The notes under the pieces: model-generated
The model's database searches: none
The model's input: only the letters and a program-made list of their open reading frames with translations
What the model was told of the DNA's origin: nothing
Made by a program: the position numbers and the translations under genes
Part shown: piece after piece, positions 1 through 12,400 of the stretch
Layout of the letters: the number at the start of each line of letters is the position of its first letter
Numbering within the stretch: position 1 is the first letter of the stretch
Source: Cristatella mucedo
Taxonomy: Eukaryota > Bryozoa > Phylactolaemata > Cristatellidae
Assembly: GCA_009760855.2 (NCBI GenBank)
Contig: WPIO01000035.1
Location: 371,501-435,500, forward strand
DNA length: 64,000 bases
Reading direction: 5' to 3'

Positions 1-3000
1 ATGCCTGCGCTCTCGCGATTTCTCGAGGAAGTCCAGATAAGAGTTCTTGTGGTTCTTGATCTTCTCCATTTCTTCATCTGTGTAGGCATAATCAGGGTCA
101 ACATAGTTATATCTTTCCTTTTTCGTAAATACCGTCCTGTACAAAAGAAGTAAACAGTTTCTGACCAACTTAGATAAATCTGAAATAATAAGAATTTTGT
201 AAGGGCGTCGGACACATTGGGTATGTATATTCAGAAATGTAGAGCAAGCTCTGTAGTGCTGACAAAAAATGACACGCATTTAAAGCCTTCTCCCATGCGT
301 GCAAGACCCGCTTTTCAATACGAATGCAGCAGCCCATATTTACACAATTACAATATACCTAAAGCAGCTGAGCACATAATATCTATAAGGGTATTGGTTT
401 GTGTATTTTTGTGACCAGCAAGCTCGGTTTTTTGCAAGGCAAGAGATCTACACTGCGTTGCTTTGCAAAAGTCTTCCTATACACCACACAAATGTATGAC
501 TCGTAACTGTAGATGTTTCTGCTTTGCTAGCCCAAAAGGGCAGAGCAAAGCGTTTATACACAGAGCTATCTCACAATGACCGAATAAAGAGGCTATGTAC
601 ACGGCTATCCTACAATGATAGAGCAAAGAGTCAGGGTAGAGTGGTATCAAAGGCAAGCGAGTCGGGGCATCGGCAGTGCAGCTCAGTTCATACTTAAACT
701 TTTTGTGCCTCTCTGTGGGTCTGACGCTCGTCGACCTGTCGTTGGGAAAAGCCACGAGCGACTCCTCGTCTCCGCGTCGCTCGTGGTCTCGTGGTGCCGA
801 TTTAGTGAGTCGGTGTAGCTTCATCTTGCGAGTTGCCGGCATCGCGGCCTTGGGATCAATAGTTTCTGCCTCGTCGAATGTGAGCTCTGCGTTGAGCCCA
901 ACTTCGTTTGCTAATTTTGGAGTAATTCCTGAAAGCATCAATGTTCCTTTTAATCAAATGTTTACCGAAAACAAGTGAAACGAATGATGAGCTGAGATCG
1001 CTTTTAGGTGGCTATAAAAATAAAAGACCATGTAACTGAGAGCCGCATTGAGATAAACAGGACGTTGATGATACATATTAAGTTTATTTGATCCTTCCAA
1101 CCACAGGTCGTGTGCCACCAACCCGAAGCAGAAAATATCAACTGTAGTTCTCACAAAAGCGTGCGGTTTCATACGCTACGTTGGCGTCGATTGTGGCTGC
1201 TGCCTCCAGCCGATCTCGCCCTGTGATTAAGGGTATAATTCAAGCGTCTTATAAAAGAGGTTCTACCCCAAACAGCATGTCTAATGGAGCATATGAAAGG
1301 GCTTACAAAAACGTCCGAACCGACGAGGATATATTGAGACAGAGATCGTGGCCAAACACGAGCGTTGTCCTGATGGGGGCGACATTCCAATGTAGTACCC
1401 GAGTAATATACCACGGTTTAGATGGACCAGTAGGGTTCAGAGGGCGATAGCCGGAAAGAAACGAAAAGCGTAGACGGATTTGAACACCAACATAGAGTAC
1501 ACCAACATAGAGTGGCCTACACAACATAGAGTGTGGCATACACCAACAACACACAACAATATGGCATACATCACCAACAACATACATACACCAACAGCAA
1601 CCTACACCAACATAGTAGTGGCATACACCAACATAGAGTGGCCTCCCGCGAAGCAGGAGATCACTCTATGTTGGTCGTCCAGTCATCGGCTGCGGACCGA
1701 GGCTGCAGAAAGAATCTCGGCGGTCCGATTAACTGCAGCGCTCCTCGCCTCGGCCGGGCCAGCAGATGTCCGTTCTATGGGCTACGGTTGGTCCAGCAGT
1801 TAAGGTGCTCGCCCCGACTAAGGTCTGGCTGAGGTCGTGGGCTCGAGCCCTGAGGCATATGTGAAGCGCCTGAATAGAGATTTAGTTCTCTTGGGGCGCT
1901 ATACAAATTAATTGTTTTTTTTACCCCAGAACGACCAGTGCGCCTCCGGTCCGACAGGCAGATGCTGCTCGGAAGCAGAGCGAACAACCGAGCAGCGGTC
2001 GACCGCAAGCGGGGCAAGCGACTCAGAGACTCACGAAACACCCGCGGAATAGGATGGTTCGGAGGGTTGGAGGAGGACAGAGATACTGTGCGGGGGGGGG
2101 GGGGGGGGGGGGGGCCGGCGCCGCCATGCAATCTTCGGCAGTCGTTGATGGCGATGCGATTCGAATCGTCGTTTACTGTGCCGCCGCAGTACTGACAGCT
2201 GGGAGCGAGTCAGGTTTTCTCGGTAAATTAACGGAGCGCTGCCGAAAGCATTCGTCGTCCAGGAGTCTCGGCCTCTCATTTCATTCTAGCTGCTGGAGGG
2301 CTGCAGCAGGCAGCAGCAGCAGTGGGCTGCAAGTGCTGGCTCATCATTACGTAAAAAGCTGCTCTGGACTCTTTTCTTTCTGGATCCTTTCTCGCCAGCT
2401 CTACCATGACTAGGCTTTTTATATTCCGATCTGTCTTCGCAGCTGACGCGGTTTCCCCATAGCATGACCTTAACGAATAGTTGTTGTGTGCGCCTGCTAT
2501 TGTAATTAGCACAGCAGCCTCGGCCACTAATGTATGCCCCATCTGTAGCAGGTGGTTCTGCAATTGACTCGATGCAGCGCCTGGCCTTTGATGTAAGCAT
2601 GTGGCCCACCACAGATGCACTCCCGATCTGCGGTGAGTCAGGCCACAGCTCGTATATGTACCTGCTGAGTGAATAAAGATCGAGTCTCGTTTACTGCTCA
2701 CGTCCGTGCTGTGTCTCCCTGAGACTCCACTAGTACTGCTGCCGCCGGAGCCACAGCAATACAACATAGTGAAACCGTAACTTGTTGCTATTACTGACTG
2801 TGATCGTGGCTGGCAGACAAATTATATACCAGCAGTTGTCTTACAACCAAGTTCCTTCTTTCTCCAGGCAGGTTTTCGGCTCATTTCTTCCACAGAACTT
2901 GAGTTAAAGCAAAGCTTGGGGACTAGTAAATGGCATCAAGCATCGACTGTCAATATGAATAACAGGACTTGAGGGTCCAGTTATTCATATTTAGTACAAC

Positions 3001-6000
3001 TCATTCTCATGCTCAGGATTAGCAATCGGCTCAACATGCTGCTCTTACTTTTCCTCGCACTACCATTTACTTCTCCGACTTGGTTCGTTTAGCTGTGATT
3101 ACACCCAACCTCAAATCCTCAGGTCAAAGTCGCGCCTTCAGCTACCATCAATCACAAAGTTCTTCTAGAGCGCCTCTCATCTCACCTGGGCATCACTGGC
3201 ACTGCTCTGCAGTGGTTCAGGTCCTATCTCAGTGGGAGACTCCAGAGTATTGACGAGAATGGACAAAGATCACCTGAAGTACTTCTGAAATATGGAGTAC
3301 CTCAGGGCTCCGTGCTAGGTCCGGTTCTTTTCACGGTTTATACTCTCCCTCTTGCTGATGTGATTGCCAAGCACAATCTAGGCTTTCACTTCTATGCGGA
3401 TGACACTCAGTTGTACCTTTGCTTTGATCCCTCACAGCCTTCGAGCACCTCAAATTCTCTCAACTCACTTGCTGCATGCATTGAGGACATCCGCACACGG
3501 ATGGCAGCAAAGTTTCTAAAACTAAACGATGACAAAACTAACTTACTAGTTATGGGCAAACCCAGTGTGATTCAGAGATTGGAAAGGCTGACGCTCAAAA
3601 TTGGCTCTGCCAGCATATCTCCTGTCGAATCAGCTCGAAATCTAGGTGTCATATTCCAAAGCAACCTCTCGTTAGACGACCATATCAGCTCCACGGTCAA
3701 ATCTGCCTATTTTCAGCTTCATAACATTGCTAAAATTCGGGCTTGTTTAGATAAGGATACCACGTCTAAGTTGGTCCATGCATTCGTGATATCTCGTCTC
3801 GACTTCTGCAACTCACTGCTTACTGGCCTATCAGCATGTGCGATCAGGCGATTGCAGCTGGTGCAAAACTCTGCAGCTTGGCTTGTCTGTCGTGAGCGGC
3901 GCAGCTGCCACATTACTCCACTTCTCGCCGACCTGCACTGGCTACCAGTCAAGCAACGGATTGACTTCAAGGTTTTGTCGCTCACTTTTAGGTCCCTTCA
4001 TTCTATGGCTCCAGCCTATCTCTCCGACATACTCCCCCATCAGGCCAAGCATCGTACCACCCGCTTTTCGGAATCCAACAGTCTACAAATACCTCGTACA
4101 AACCTCAAATCCTTTGGAGACCGTGCATTTAGTTCGTATGCTCCCAAAGCCTGGAACTCTCTCCCGACCTACGTCAGAACATCCCCTGACCTGACCACAT
4201 TTAAAAGGAACCTAAAAACACACCTATTTAGGACAGCATTTAGTGGGTCCCTGTGATTCGTCCTTGATGTGCTTATGCATGCTGACACTGTGCATGCTGC
4301 CACTAACGACATTTGCATGCTGACCCTGTGCATGTCACCCCTAACCATGTTATTCATTTTGTTTATTTTTCAAGCATGATTTTACTTACCGTTTAATTGC
4401 ATTTCCCTTTGCAGCAAATGTAAAGCACCTAGAACCAGATTAAGTTCTCTGAGGGCGCTTTATCAAGTACATTATTATTATTATTATTATTCAGCTCCCA
4501 TGCATTCAAATCCATAAAGTCTCTGTCGAATGATATCTCTGACTTGAAAATACTTAAAAGCGACACTAAAACCCACCAGTTCCTCAAAGCGCTGGCTTTA
4601 TCCAGCTTTTTATATGCGAAAACCTGCTGCAATCTTGCGTTCCTTGCCATGATCACTAATCATTTGAAATGTCTCTTTTCCAGCCCACGTAGAGTGCTTA
4701 AAAAGATATTTGTTTGTCGAAATGTCTCTTTTCCAGCCCACGTGGAGTGCTTAGAAAGATATTTGTTCGTCTTGTGTTAAGCGATGATAAAAACTAACTT
4801 ATTAGTTATAGGCAAACCCAGTGTGATTCGGAAATTGGAAAGGCTGCTGCTCAAATTGCTTCTGCCAGCATATCTCCTGCTGAATCAGCATGAAATCTAG
4901 TTGTCGTGTTCCAAAGTGACCTCTCGTTAGTCGACCACATCAGCTCCACAATCAAGTCTGCCTACTTTTAGCTACATAGCATTGCTAAAATTCGAGCTTG
5001 TTTAGATAAGGATACCACGTTTAAGTTGGTCCATGCACTTGTGACATCCCGTCTTGACTTCTGTAACTCACTGCTTGCTGGCCTACCGACGTGTGCAATC
5101 AGGCGATTGCAGCTGGTGCAAAACTCTGCAGCTAGGCTTGTTTGTCGTGAGCTACGCAGCTGCCACATTGCACTACTTGTCGCTGACCTGCATTGGCTAC
5201 CAATCAAGCAACGGATCAAGGTTTAGTCGCTCACTTTTAGGTCACTTCATTCTATGGCTCCAGCCTATCTCTTAGATGTACTGATCCCACCAGGCCAAGC
5301 ATCGTACTACCCGCTTTTCGGAATCCAGTAGTTTACCAATACCTCGTAAAACCTCAAAACCTTTGGAGACCGTGCATTTAGTTCGTTTGCTCAAAAAGCC
5401 TGGAACTCACTCCTGACTTGCGTCACGACATCCCCTGACTTGATCACATTTAAAAAGAACTTAAAAACACCTATTCAGGACAGCATTTAGTGGGTCCCTG
5501 CGATTCTGTGCTTATGCGTGCTGGCACTGTGCATGCTGCCACTAACCACACTTGCATGCTGACCCTGTGTATGTCACCCCTAACCGTGTTATTCATGTTG
5601 TTTATCTAGCATGATATTACTCACCATTCAATCGCGTTTCCCTTTGCAGCAAATGTAAAGCGCCTAGAAAGAGATTGAGTTTTCTGAGGGCGCTTTACCA
5701 AGTGCATTATTATTATATTATACGAATGCATTATTATTATCATTATATACATTTTTGATTAGAACTCTTAAGGGTCACTCGTCGATGAATACGAAAAGCC
5801 TAGAATTTAAAACGCATCTATTAAATTTTGTCCATAATTCTAATAGATGTTCTCGGGAGTTCTCTCCAAATGCCATTTTTATTTGTAATTTATATTGAAT
5901 TGTGGTAGTAAATTAAGGGAAATATGTCTGCATAGGCCTAATTTAAGAAATTCTTAATACTTAACAGTGTATGCACTTCTACACTATCAGCATGACAATA

Positions 6001-7887
6001 CTACATAAAACAGTGCTAGACAGACAAGCTTAAGTGCATACCGTTTTCCTGGACTTGACCACGCTGCTGAATTACTAACGCGTTGGTCTCTACGCTGAAT
6101 CCCGACGGGACCTAACTCTTTGGAGGACTCAAATGCACCTGGGCTACACATAAGTGCGGCACAGCCTTTGGATTAACGTTTAAACATGATAAAGCTAAAT
6201 AAAATCGAAAATTGTACACCGTCGGAGCTCGGGCGGTTGGCATTACCGCTTTGTGGTGACTAGAAGAGGTAAATAATATCGGGCACTGCCTTCACCTGGA
6301 TTGAGCTTAGGAATTCTCTTCACTGTCACCGGATCGGATCTTGAAACGAAGACGACAGGGTGGGAATCTATGACTTTCAGATGAGATATCAGCGGATCTC
6401 GTTCGTCAGCGACCAGTCCGGAAATATCGACGTACTGTGTGACCTTGAAACTTCCTGAAGCGGTATCGCGTAATCCCAAGGAATGAATTTGTATGCAGTT
6501 TAGAGAAAATACATAGTTAAACAGCTTCTGTTTCGGCCACTCACCAATTTGATTCGGCGCGAATGTAAATATCACATCTTGACTGTGACCCGGATCAATT
6601 TTTCCGTTGGGCGGTTGAGCCCGAAAATGAGCTATCCGTCTAAATTGGAAGTTGACTGGAAGCGTAGTAGACTCATTCCGAAGCGTGTATAAAGCGTCGA
6701 CATGTTCTCCGATTGGACACTCCCCGAAGTCTAGCTTCGCCATCCTCGGTATGCCCAGAAGTACGGGAAGTGCCGTAGCAGTTATGGCGATTTCTGCGTG
6801 CACGTCTGCAAATGCGAACGGATTCTCCTCTGAGAAAAAAGCCGTTTAAAGCACTGCCACTGACATTGCCATCTTACTTTAAAAACTAATCTAAGCTTGG
6901 TTCAAAGCTGCCGTTCCATTTTTGGTAAGAAAACGGGACAAAACTACTTTAAAGTCACTCACCCCCAACCGGATGGTCATGCTTGGAATCTCCATTTTTA
7001 CCGGAAAGCGTCGTCTTGCTGCATACCACGTGAAACCTTACAAACACTGCAAAATCTTGCCTCGGCGGAGGTTCGACTGAACAGTCAAAGCCTTGCTTTG
7101 ATGGAGTCCATCTAAAAGTAGGGGCTTAATCATTCAGACAGAGGTTTCACCGAATGCAGCTCGCGGCGAATGATACGAACGCCGGGCTGCAGCGCCGGAC
7201 TGAGTTAGCCTTGCCAGCGTGCGGATAATTCAGGCAATTACCTTGGACTGAAACGGAAGCATGCAGAAGTTCGTTCGTAGGGATTCAGGATTCCAGAGTT
7301 CGGCACAACGCTGACCAGAGAAGTCATGGTATTGAGCTCTCCAGGATTTTTCGGCTTCAAAGCTTGAGCTAACGTGGCAGCCGTGCTCATAGTGAGGTCA
7401 ACGCCCTGCACAAGCCGACGCGATAAAAATCATGGCGCCAGCCGGTAGGCTCAGACAAGCGAGCATGCGTAAGCAGCCTATACCTGTTGACTTACCAGCT
7501 CCTGTCCAACGGAGTCTTCATCAAGGATGCAAACGAAGTTGACGGGCTCCGGCGAGTTGTTGTACAGCGTAAGAAGCTCGGTTTTGTCCGTTCCGTAGTA
7601 GGTAGCGCCAAAACGCAAGCACTCCATGCGCTTTCCGTCTGTGTCAAGCAGCTCCAACTTCCTTTCCACGACGTCTCCCTTTATAACAAGCTCCGATGGT
7701 CCTTGCCCCTCCAGCTCCACCCTGATCGTAGAACGGAGTCTCTTAGTGGCGTCGGATAGAGTAGAGAGGATAGAATAGATCTTAGTGGAGGTGGCAGTAA
7801 ATTTTCGAGCAAACGAGCGATAGGGAGAGAGGATGAAAGAGGGAGAGAGGGGAGAGAGCAGAGAGAGACAGACAGACACCGACACAA

Positions 7888-7929
<42 letters not shown>

Positions 7930-9102
7930 GACAAAGCGGCGAGCCATCAAGATCAGCAAAAAATAAAAACTGATTTAACTGCCTCATGTGTAGAGTGACA
8001 GAAGAGAATTGCCGGCTATCACCACACCATCGCTTGCAGTGGGAAGCACAGGATCGCCCACAGCATGGCTCAAACCCACGACCTGGGTCATGAAGAGCGA
8101 GCACCTTGCGTCTGGGGTGAGACCCGCGGGTGACCAGTAAGATACGCACAAGCAATAAGCATACCTGGCAGTCTCTTTGAATGGGCCTGGCGTGTCGGTA
8201 ACGTATTCCACTTTGACGGAAATGTCAGACTTTGGCGATACCGTACCGCTGCTCGGTACTACATTGACTGGCTTGTTGCCGCGGTATGCGATTTTGAAAT
8301 TGCCTGGTAGAGAGCCATGATTGCGGAGCAGAATCTCCCTGCCTATCGTTTTGGCAGAGAGAACTACGTTTCCAAAATCGGCAGGCCCATAGAGCTCCAG
8401 CCGTGGTTGTGCAGGGTACCTGGACAGAACGATCGCAATTACAATAATTAATACATTAATAAATAGATTACAATACCGGGCTAAAGCAAGCATTATTTTA
8501 AGAAAAGATCGTGAGAGATTAATTTGGTGGTATTGAACTGGGCTCCGCTGTTCTTTACCCTTTCACGGGCACTTCGATGACCTCGCCATCAACGGTCACG
8601 ACGATTCTATCGACAACTTCGCTCAGAGCGTTTGTTTTGTATTCGAGAGTAGCCGGCACTTCAAGGCCGGCTGCGATGGGCTCTTCTGGATTGCTCACTT
8701 TCAAGTTGAATTTCTGAAACAGTAAGGTGACAGCTGCTACGTACCTTAGGCTCGGAGCTTTGAGGGTGCCGGCAAGCACAGTATCCGATATGTGTGACCA
8801 AATTGACCGAGGGACTGCCAGGTTATTATAAAACGGCAATGGCACTTTGAATAGACAAGAAATCTTGGAAATCCTCGGATACCTCGCACGAGCGTGCTGC
8901 TGGAGCGTACAAGCAGCGTACACTGGCCTAGAACTGTCCATACCTTCGACTGGGGCCCATAATATCGGATGCTCTTGCTGACGGAACTGACGTTTTTCAC
9001 CGCGACATGCAATTTATATGTCACATTGGCATGAACGTCAGTGAACTCGATGATCGCTGGTATGATCCTAACACCGGCTACGTCCCTGTGCGGGATACCC
9101 AT
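1..9102 (-). CDS. CFAP47: CFAP47, cilia- and flagella-associated protein 47 (5' part, exons 1-10)
   Basis: Ten exons were joined by reading frame and GT/AG sites, listed 5' to 3' on the minus strand: 9102-8944, 8713-8559, 8419-8165, 7739-7496, 7405-7242, 7111-6963, 6829-6545, 6454-6296, 928-694 and 136-1 (continues past the window). Phases agree at every junction and give 647 codons without a stop. The start ATG sits in a strong context (ACCATGG). The product matches what I recall of CFAP47: repeated beta-rich ASH/MSP-type domains over about residues 10-520, with markers LYNNSPEPVNF, PRQDFAVFVRF and TALPVLL, then a basic linker with AFPNDRSTSVRP and YNYVDPDYAYT. CFAP47 is a large axonemal protein needed for sperm-flagellum function in mammals; only its N-terminal fifth is expected here. 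Intron 8 (929-6295) is 5.4 kb and holds two antisense L2 LINEs and a SINE. The exon 4 acceptor follows a GAG and is the least certain boundary. Confidence 0.9.
1483..1655. repeat. Degenerate ACCAACATA minisatellite in CFAP47 intron 8
   Basis: Units built on CACCAACATAGAGTGGC recur irregularly, with short CAACAACA interruptions. The rest of 929-1780 in this intron shows nothing recognisable. Confidence 0.7.
1782..1925 (+). mobile_element. SINE-1 (tRNA-derived), near full length
   Basis: The head has a tRNA-like A box (GGTTGGTCCAGCAGTTAAGG) and a B box (GTGGGCTCGAGCC), followed by GCATATGTGAAGCGCCTGAA and the L2a-like tail AGTTCTCTTGGGGCGCTA with a terminal T run. It is antisense to CFAP47 within intron 8. 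Confidence 0.85.
2092..2114. repeat. Poly(G) run of 23
   Basis: An uninterrupted G tract in CFAP47 intron 8, able to form G-quadruplexes and prone to sequencing error. The surrounding 1926-3105 contains short open frames on both strands but no recognisable gene or repeat. Confidence 0.9.
3110..4492 (+). mobile_element. L2a LINE copy, 5'-truncated, with long RT open frame
   Basis: An open frame from 3132 to the stop at 4256 encodes the distal reverse transcriptase and C-terminal region of an L2/CR1-clade LINE. Visible in order: LSSHLGITGTALQWFRSYLS, GVPQGSVLGP, FHFYADDTQLYL (catalytic YADD intact), [58 protein letters not shown]. The 3' end reads AGATTAAGTTCTCTGAGGGC and finishes in (ATT)7. 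Endonuclease and N-terminal RT are missing. It sits antisense in CFAP47 intron 8. Confidence 0.93.
4667..4771. repeat. 53-bp tandem duplication
   Basis: The unit beginning AAATGTCTCTTTTCCAGCCC at 4667 is repeated at 4720 with a few substitutions. It lies in the gap between the two intronic L2a copies; the rest of 4493-4782 is unassigned. Confidence 0.85.
4783..5735 (+). mobile_element. L2a LINE copy, older and degenerate
   Basis: The same C-terminal RT region as the preceding copy is visible (KTNLLVIGKPSVI-like start, CNSLLAGLPTCAIRRLQLVQ, AYLSDVL-like region) but with frameshifts and stops. The tail ends in an ATT-rich repeat near 5710-5735. The interval 5740-6240 up to CFAP47 exon 8 shows nothing recognisable. 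Confidence 0.88.
7821..7930. repeat. (GA)n tract in CFAP47 intron 3
   Basis: A GA-rich tract with a few GACA units. It reads as CT on the CFAP47 coding strand and lies upstream of the exon 4 acceptor. Confidence 0.9.
7968..8140 (-). mobile_element. SINE-2 (tRNA-derived) in CFAP47 intron 3
   Basis: On the minus strand a tRNA-like B box (GTCGTGGGTTTGAGCC) precedes GGGCGATCCT, a GATAGCC..TTCTGTC core and the family tail AGTTAAATCAG. It fills most of the intron between exons 3 and 4. Confidence 0.7.
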
Positions 9103-9426
9103 GGTCTGTCGGGCCGGAGGCTCACTCTACGGTACCCAGCACGGCCATTGCGGTAACTAGCCGCTGTTGCCTAGTTCACACCGGAAGACCAAGTCCAGTA
9201 CTATAGAACTAAGAAAACAAGGTTTTTACGCTGGAATATTTCATAAATACAAATAAATTAGACTCTAGTGACACTTTTGTTCGCATATACACCTAGACTG
9301 GCCAGATTTCGGTACACTCGAAACGATGCAAAGAGGAAGAGGCGGAGCCTCTGTCTCCTAGCAACACGTAGCGTAGAAACCGACCTCATATCGGAAGCTA
9401 CCCGCCAGCAGTATTACAGGCTAAGG
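9103..9426. promoter_or_regulatory. Shared bidirectional promoter of CFAP47 and DNAJB13 with X-box candidates
   Basis: The 324 bp between the two divergent start codons must hold both 5' UTRs and core promoters. GTCTCCTAGCAAC at 9353-9365 fits the degenerate RFX X-box RYYNYY-N(1-3)-RRNRAC. GCCATTGCGGTAAC at 9144-9157 fits it with a 2-base spacer, and a GTTGCC half-site lies at 9166-9171. X-boxes are the known control sites of many ciliary genes. No clear TATA box was seen. A 12-codon upstream ORF (9326-9361) would exist if DNAJB13 transcription starts before 9326. Confidence 0.55.
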
Positions 9427-12400
9427 ATGGGACAAGATTATTACAACGCGCTTAGCCTTACAAAGACCGCAGATGACGCCGCCATCAAGAAGGCGTAAGT
9501 TAAAATTTGCCAGATTAACGCAGTAAACAGCATTTTCTCTGAAGCGAGTTGATATGTCGCTATCGGGTTCTGCTTTGATAATCACATGCTCTTAAAGGCT
9601 TATATTTAGTCATGGTCCGTTTATGTATTAGCCGCAGAAGCATTATAGACCTACCACTGCTGTATTTCGAAGCTTGTCTTTTAACCGCAGAGCTTTATTA
9701 TAGAATAATTTAGTAAGGATTGCTCTTTTGATGGAAAATGAATGCTGTGTATGTACACTGAACTACGTTTAGATCACGCGGCTTGTCTCATAACCCAGTC
9801 GCCTCGTACCTTTGTACTGAGTTCCAAGTTTCTGAAGGACTCAAATTTTTGTTTGTTTCGCAAATGTTGGGAAGTCGGTTTCTTCTTAGGGAGCACGTTT
9901 GCTGTGCCGCTGCGAAGTTGGCTGTGAGCGGTTAGTTCGGCTTCACTCCAGTTTCTCGGCCAGTAGATCGTAACCGTGAGATAATTCTATTGAAAGACAA
10001 CTGAAAAAAATATATAACCTTCCCTCTTAGGAAATAATTTAGGCTCGCGAAGTGTATGCATGAGAGTCGAGTTCGTTTTAGTTGAATGAATTGAAAAAAA
10101 CAGCGACTATTTCAAGTCGGACTCGGAATAAACCGAGAATAAGTTTAGCCTTTATTGTTGCTTATATTTCAATAACGGGCATGAAGCTTAAGGCTTTCCA
10201 GGCCAAGGCCCCTGATACCTGTCGCTTTTATCAAAGTGCCACCATCGAAGATGTTTCTTTTTGGTTGTGTCGTTACCAGGTTAAAGACCCTACACGGTGT
10301 ATCATTGCGACGGATAATCGTACCAGCCCTTTGTTTCAGATTGTTTTGGACCGCTGCAAGCAAGCATGCTGAGGAATCCTTCTATAGCTATAAACGCGCT
10401 TTTTGGTCACTTTATCGTAAAGAGCTCTGAAACCAGTTGCTGCACTAGAAATATATAATATATGGCTTATTTCTATAACGCCTAAAGTGAACTTAAATCT
10501 CTATTCATGTGCTTTACATATGCCACGGGGCTCGAGCCCACAACCTCGGCCAGGCCTTGGTCGGGGTGAGCCCCTTAACCACTGGGTCAAACCAGCTCGG
10601 CATTATCTGCCCGTATCTAATTATTTAACCAGTGTGTGGTGATTTACTTGAATTTTGTGTTCAACACCACCGGATAACAGTCGTGGCTATGGGAGTTGGT
10701 ATTTAAAGCTGATTAATTGGTGATTCTATGCTCTCATCTTAACTCCCTTCCCTTTAACATCTCACTCTCTCACTTAACATGTAACTCTTTTCCCCACATT
10801 TGATCTTCCTGGGTGATTTAGTGTTGTTTAAGCCATCCTTGAAAACTGTAAGCACTATTCTTGCAGATGACAGTTCTTGTTCACGAACATATCATTGGGA
10901 GGGGCTGGATTCTGCAAGCCCCAGCATGAGCAAGCCCTTTCATACTTGACCTAGTATTGCAGCACTGCTCATGAAATGGCTCGCTTGTACAAAATGCATT
11001 GGAATTGCAGCATAATTCTAGTTCCAGTATAATGCAAGCTGGCTGCTTTTGATTTGCTCTCCGATAAACTAGTCTTCATACTTCTTTGCAGTTATCGGAA
11101 GCTCTCACTGAAGTATCACCCAGACAAGAATCCCGGTGACCAAGTGGCCTATGAGAAGTTCAAACAAATTGCAGAAGCTTACGATGTACTCAGTGATCGT
11201 AAGTTTCCCTCTTTTTTGGCTCGTCGCCCACAAGCCCTCGAAATTCAAATTGTTCCATCAGTATACACGTACTTCTGACATCAATGTGCTGCAAGACCCC
11301 CACTCGGTCGGGTAGCGGCAAACCACATGAAATATGCAAGGGCCTGAGGCTCGTAACATACGCCGACGATAACAGCACAGCGCTCGCTATCCTGCATGCA
11401 GCACCAGCAATGGGATCGTAATAAAAAAAAAGCACAACAATAGCCTGCGCATTGAGGCCGATACGACAGGCGACTTCCAGGCGGCTCGTTAACAGGCGTA
11501 AAGCAGCTCTTGCTCAGCACTAGGACTCACCGACCGGCAGACTTTTGCTCCAACATGGAGATTTCGTTAACTGCAATTTTATTGAATATTGATTTTATTC
11601 ATGTGTGATTGTCTACAAGTATGCATGTACAAGTGCATACATGTAAGTATGTATGTTCTTTTCTGCAGCACGAAAGAGAGCTGTCTACGATCAATTCGGT
11701 GAAGAGGGTCTCAAGATGGGTGTGCCCGAGGGAAGCATGGAGACCGGCGCATGGACTCATGGATACACGTTCCACGGCGATGCAGAAAAAGTGTTCAGGG
11801 ACTTCTTCGGTGGCAACAATCCATTTCAAGGTAGTGTGTGGTGCTTTTTGACTCGAGATTTAGTCATTAAACTTAACGGCCACGGTTCGCATCCAATGTC
11901 GAGGCCATTTGTCCTTGCAGAGTTCTTTGATCGCGTCGACGGCGACATGAGCATGAGCTTTGGCGGCCTCTTTGGCCGCGGCCGAAAGAAGCAGGATAAG
12001 CCCATCGAACGAGACCTGGCTCTGTCTCTCGAAGAGGTCTATCATGGATGTATAAAGAAAATGAAGATATCTCGACGTGTAAGTCGCCAGAATCTCGCGT
12101 TTGTGTTGCCAGGCTGGCGAGAGACGATCTTCCTCTGGTTTCTGCGCTGCTCAAAAAGCAGCCATTCTCTCGACGAGGTAATCGCAGCCGCTCAGCACGG
12201 ATCGCAATTAGGTGCCATCCAAGCACGTTTCTGCTTCTTGAAGGTAATGAACGAAGACGGCCACACGTCCAGCATCCGAGACAAGATCCTTACGATCGTC
12301 GTGAAAAAGGGCTGGAAACCAGGAACCAAGATCTCCTTTCCGGAGGAAGGAGACCAGGGCCCCAACAACGTGCCCGGTAAGGAAGGCTCGCCGATCATGG

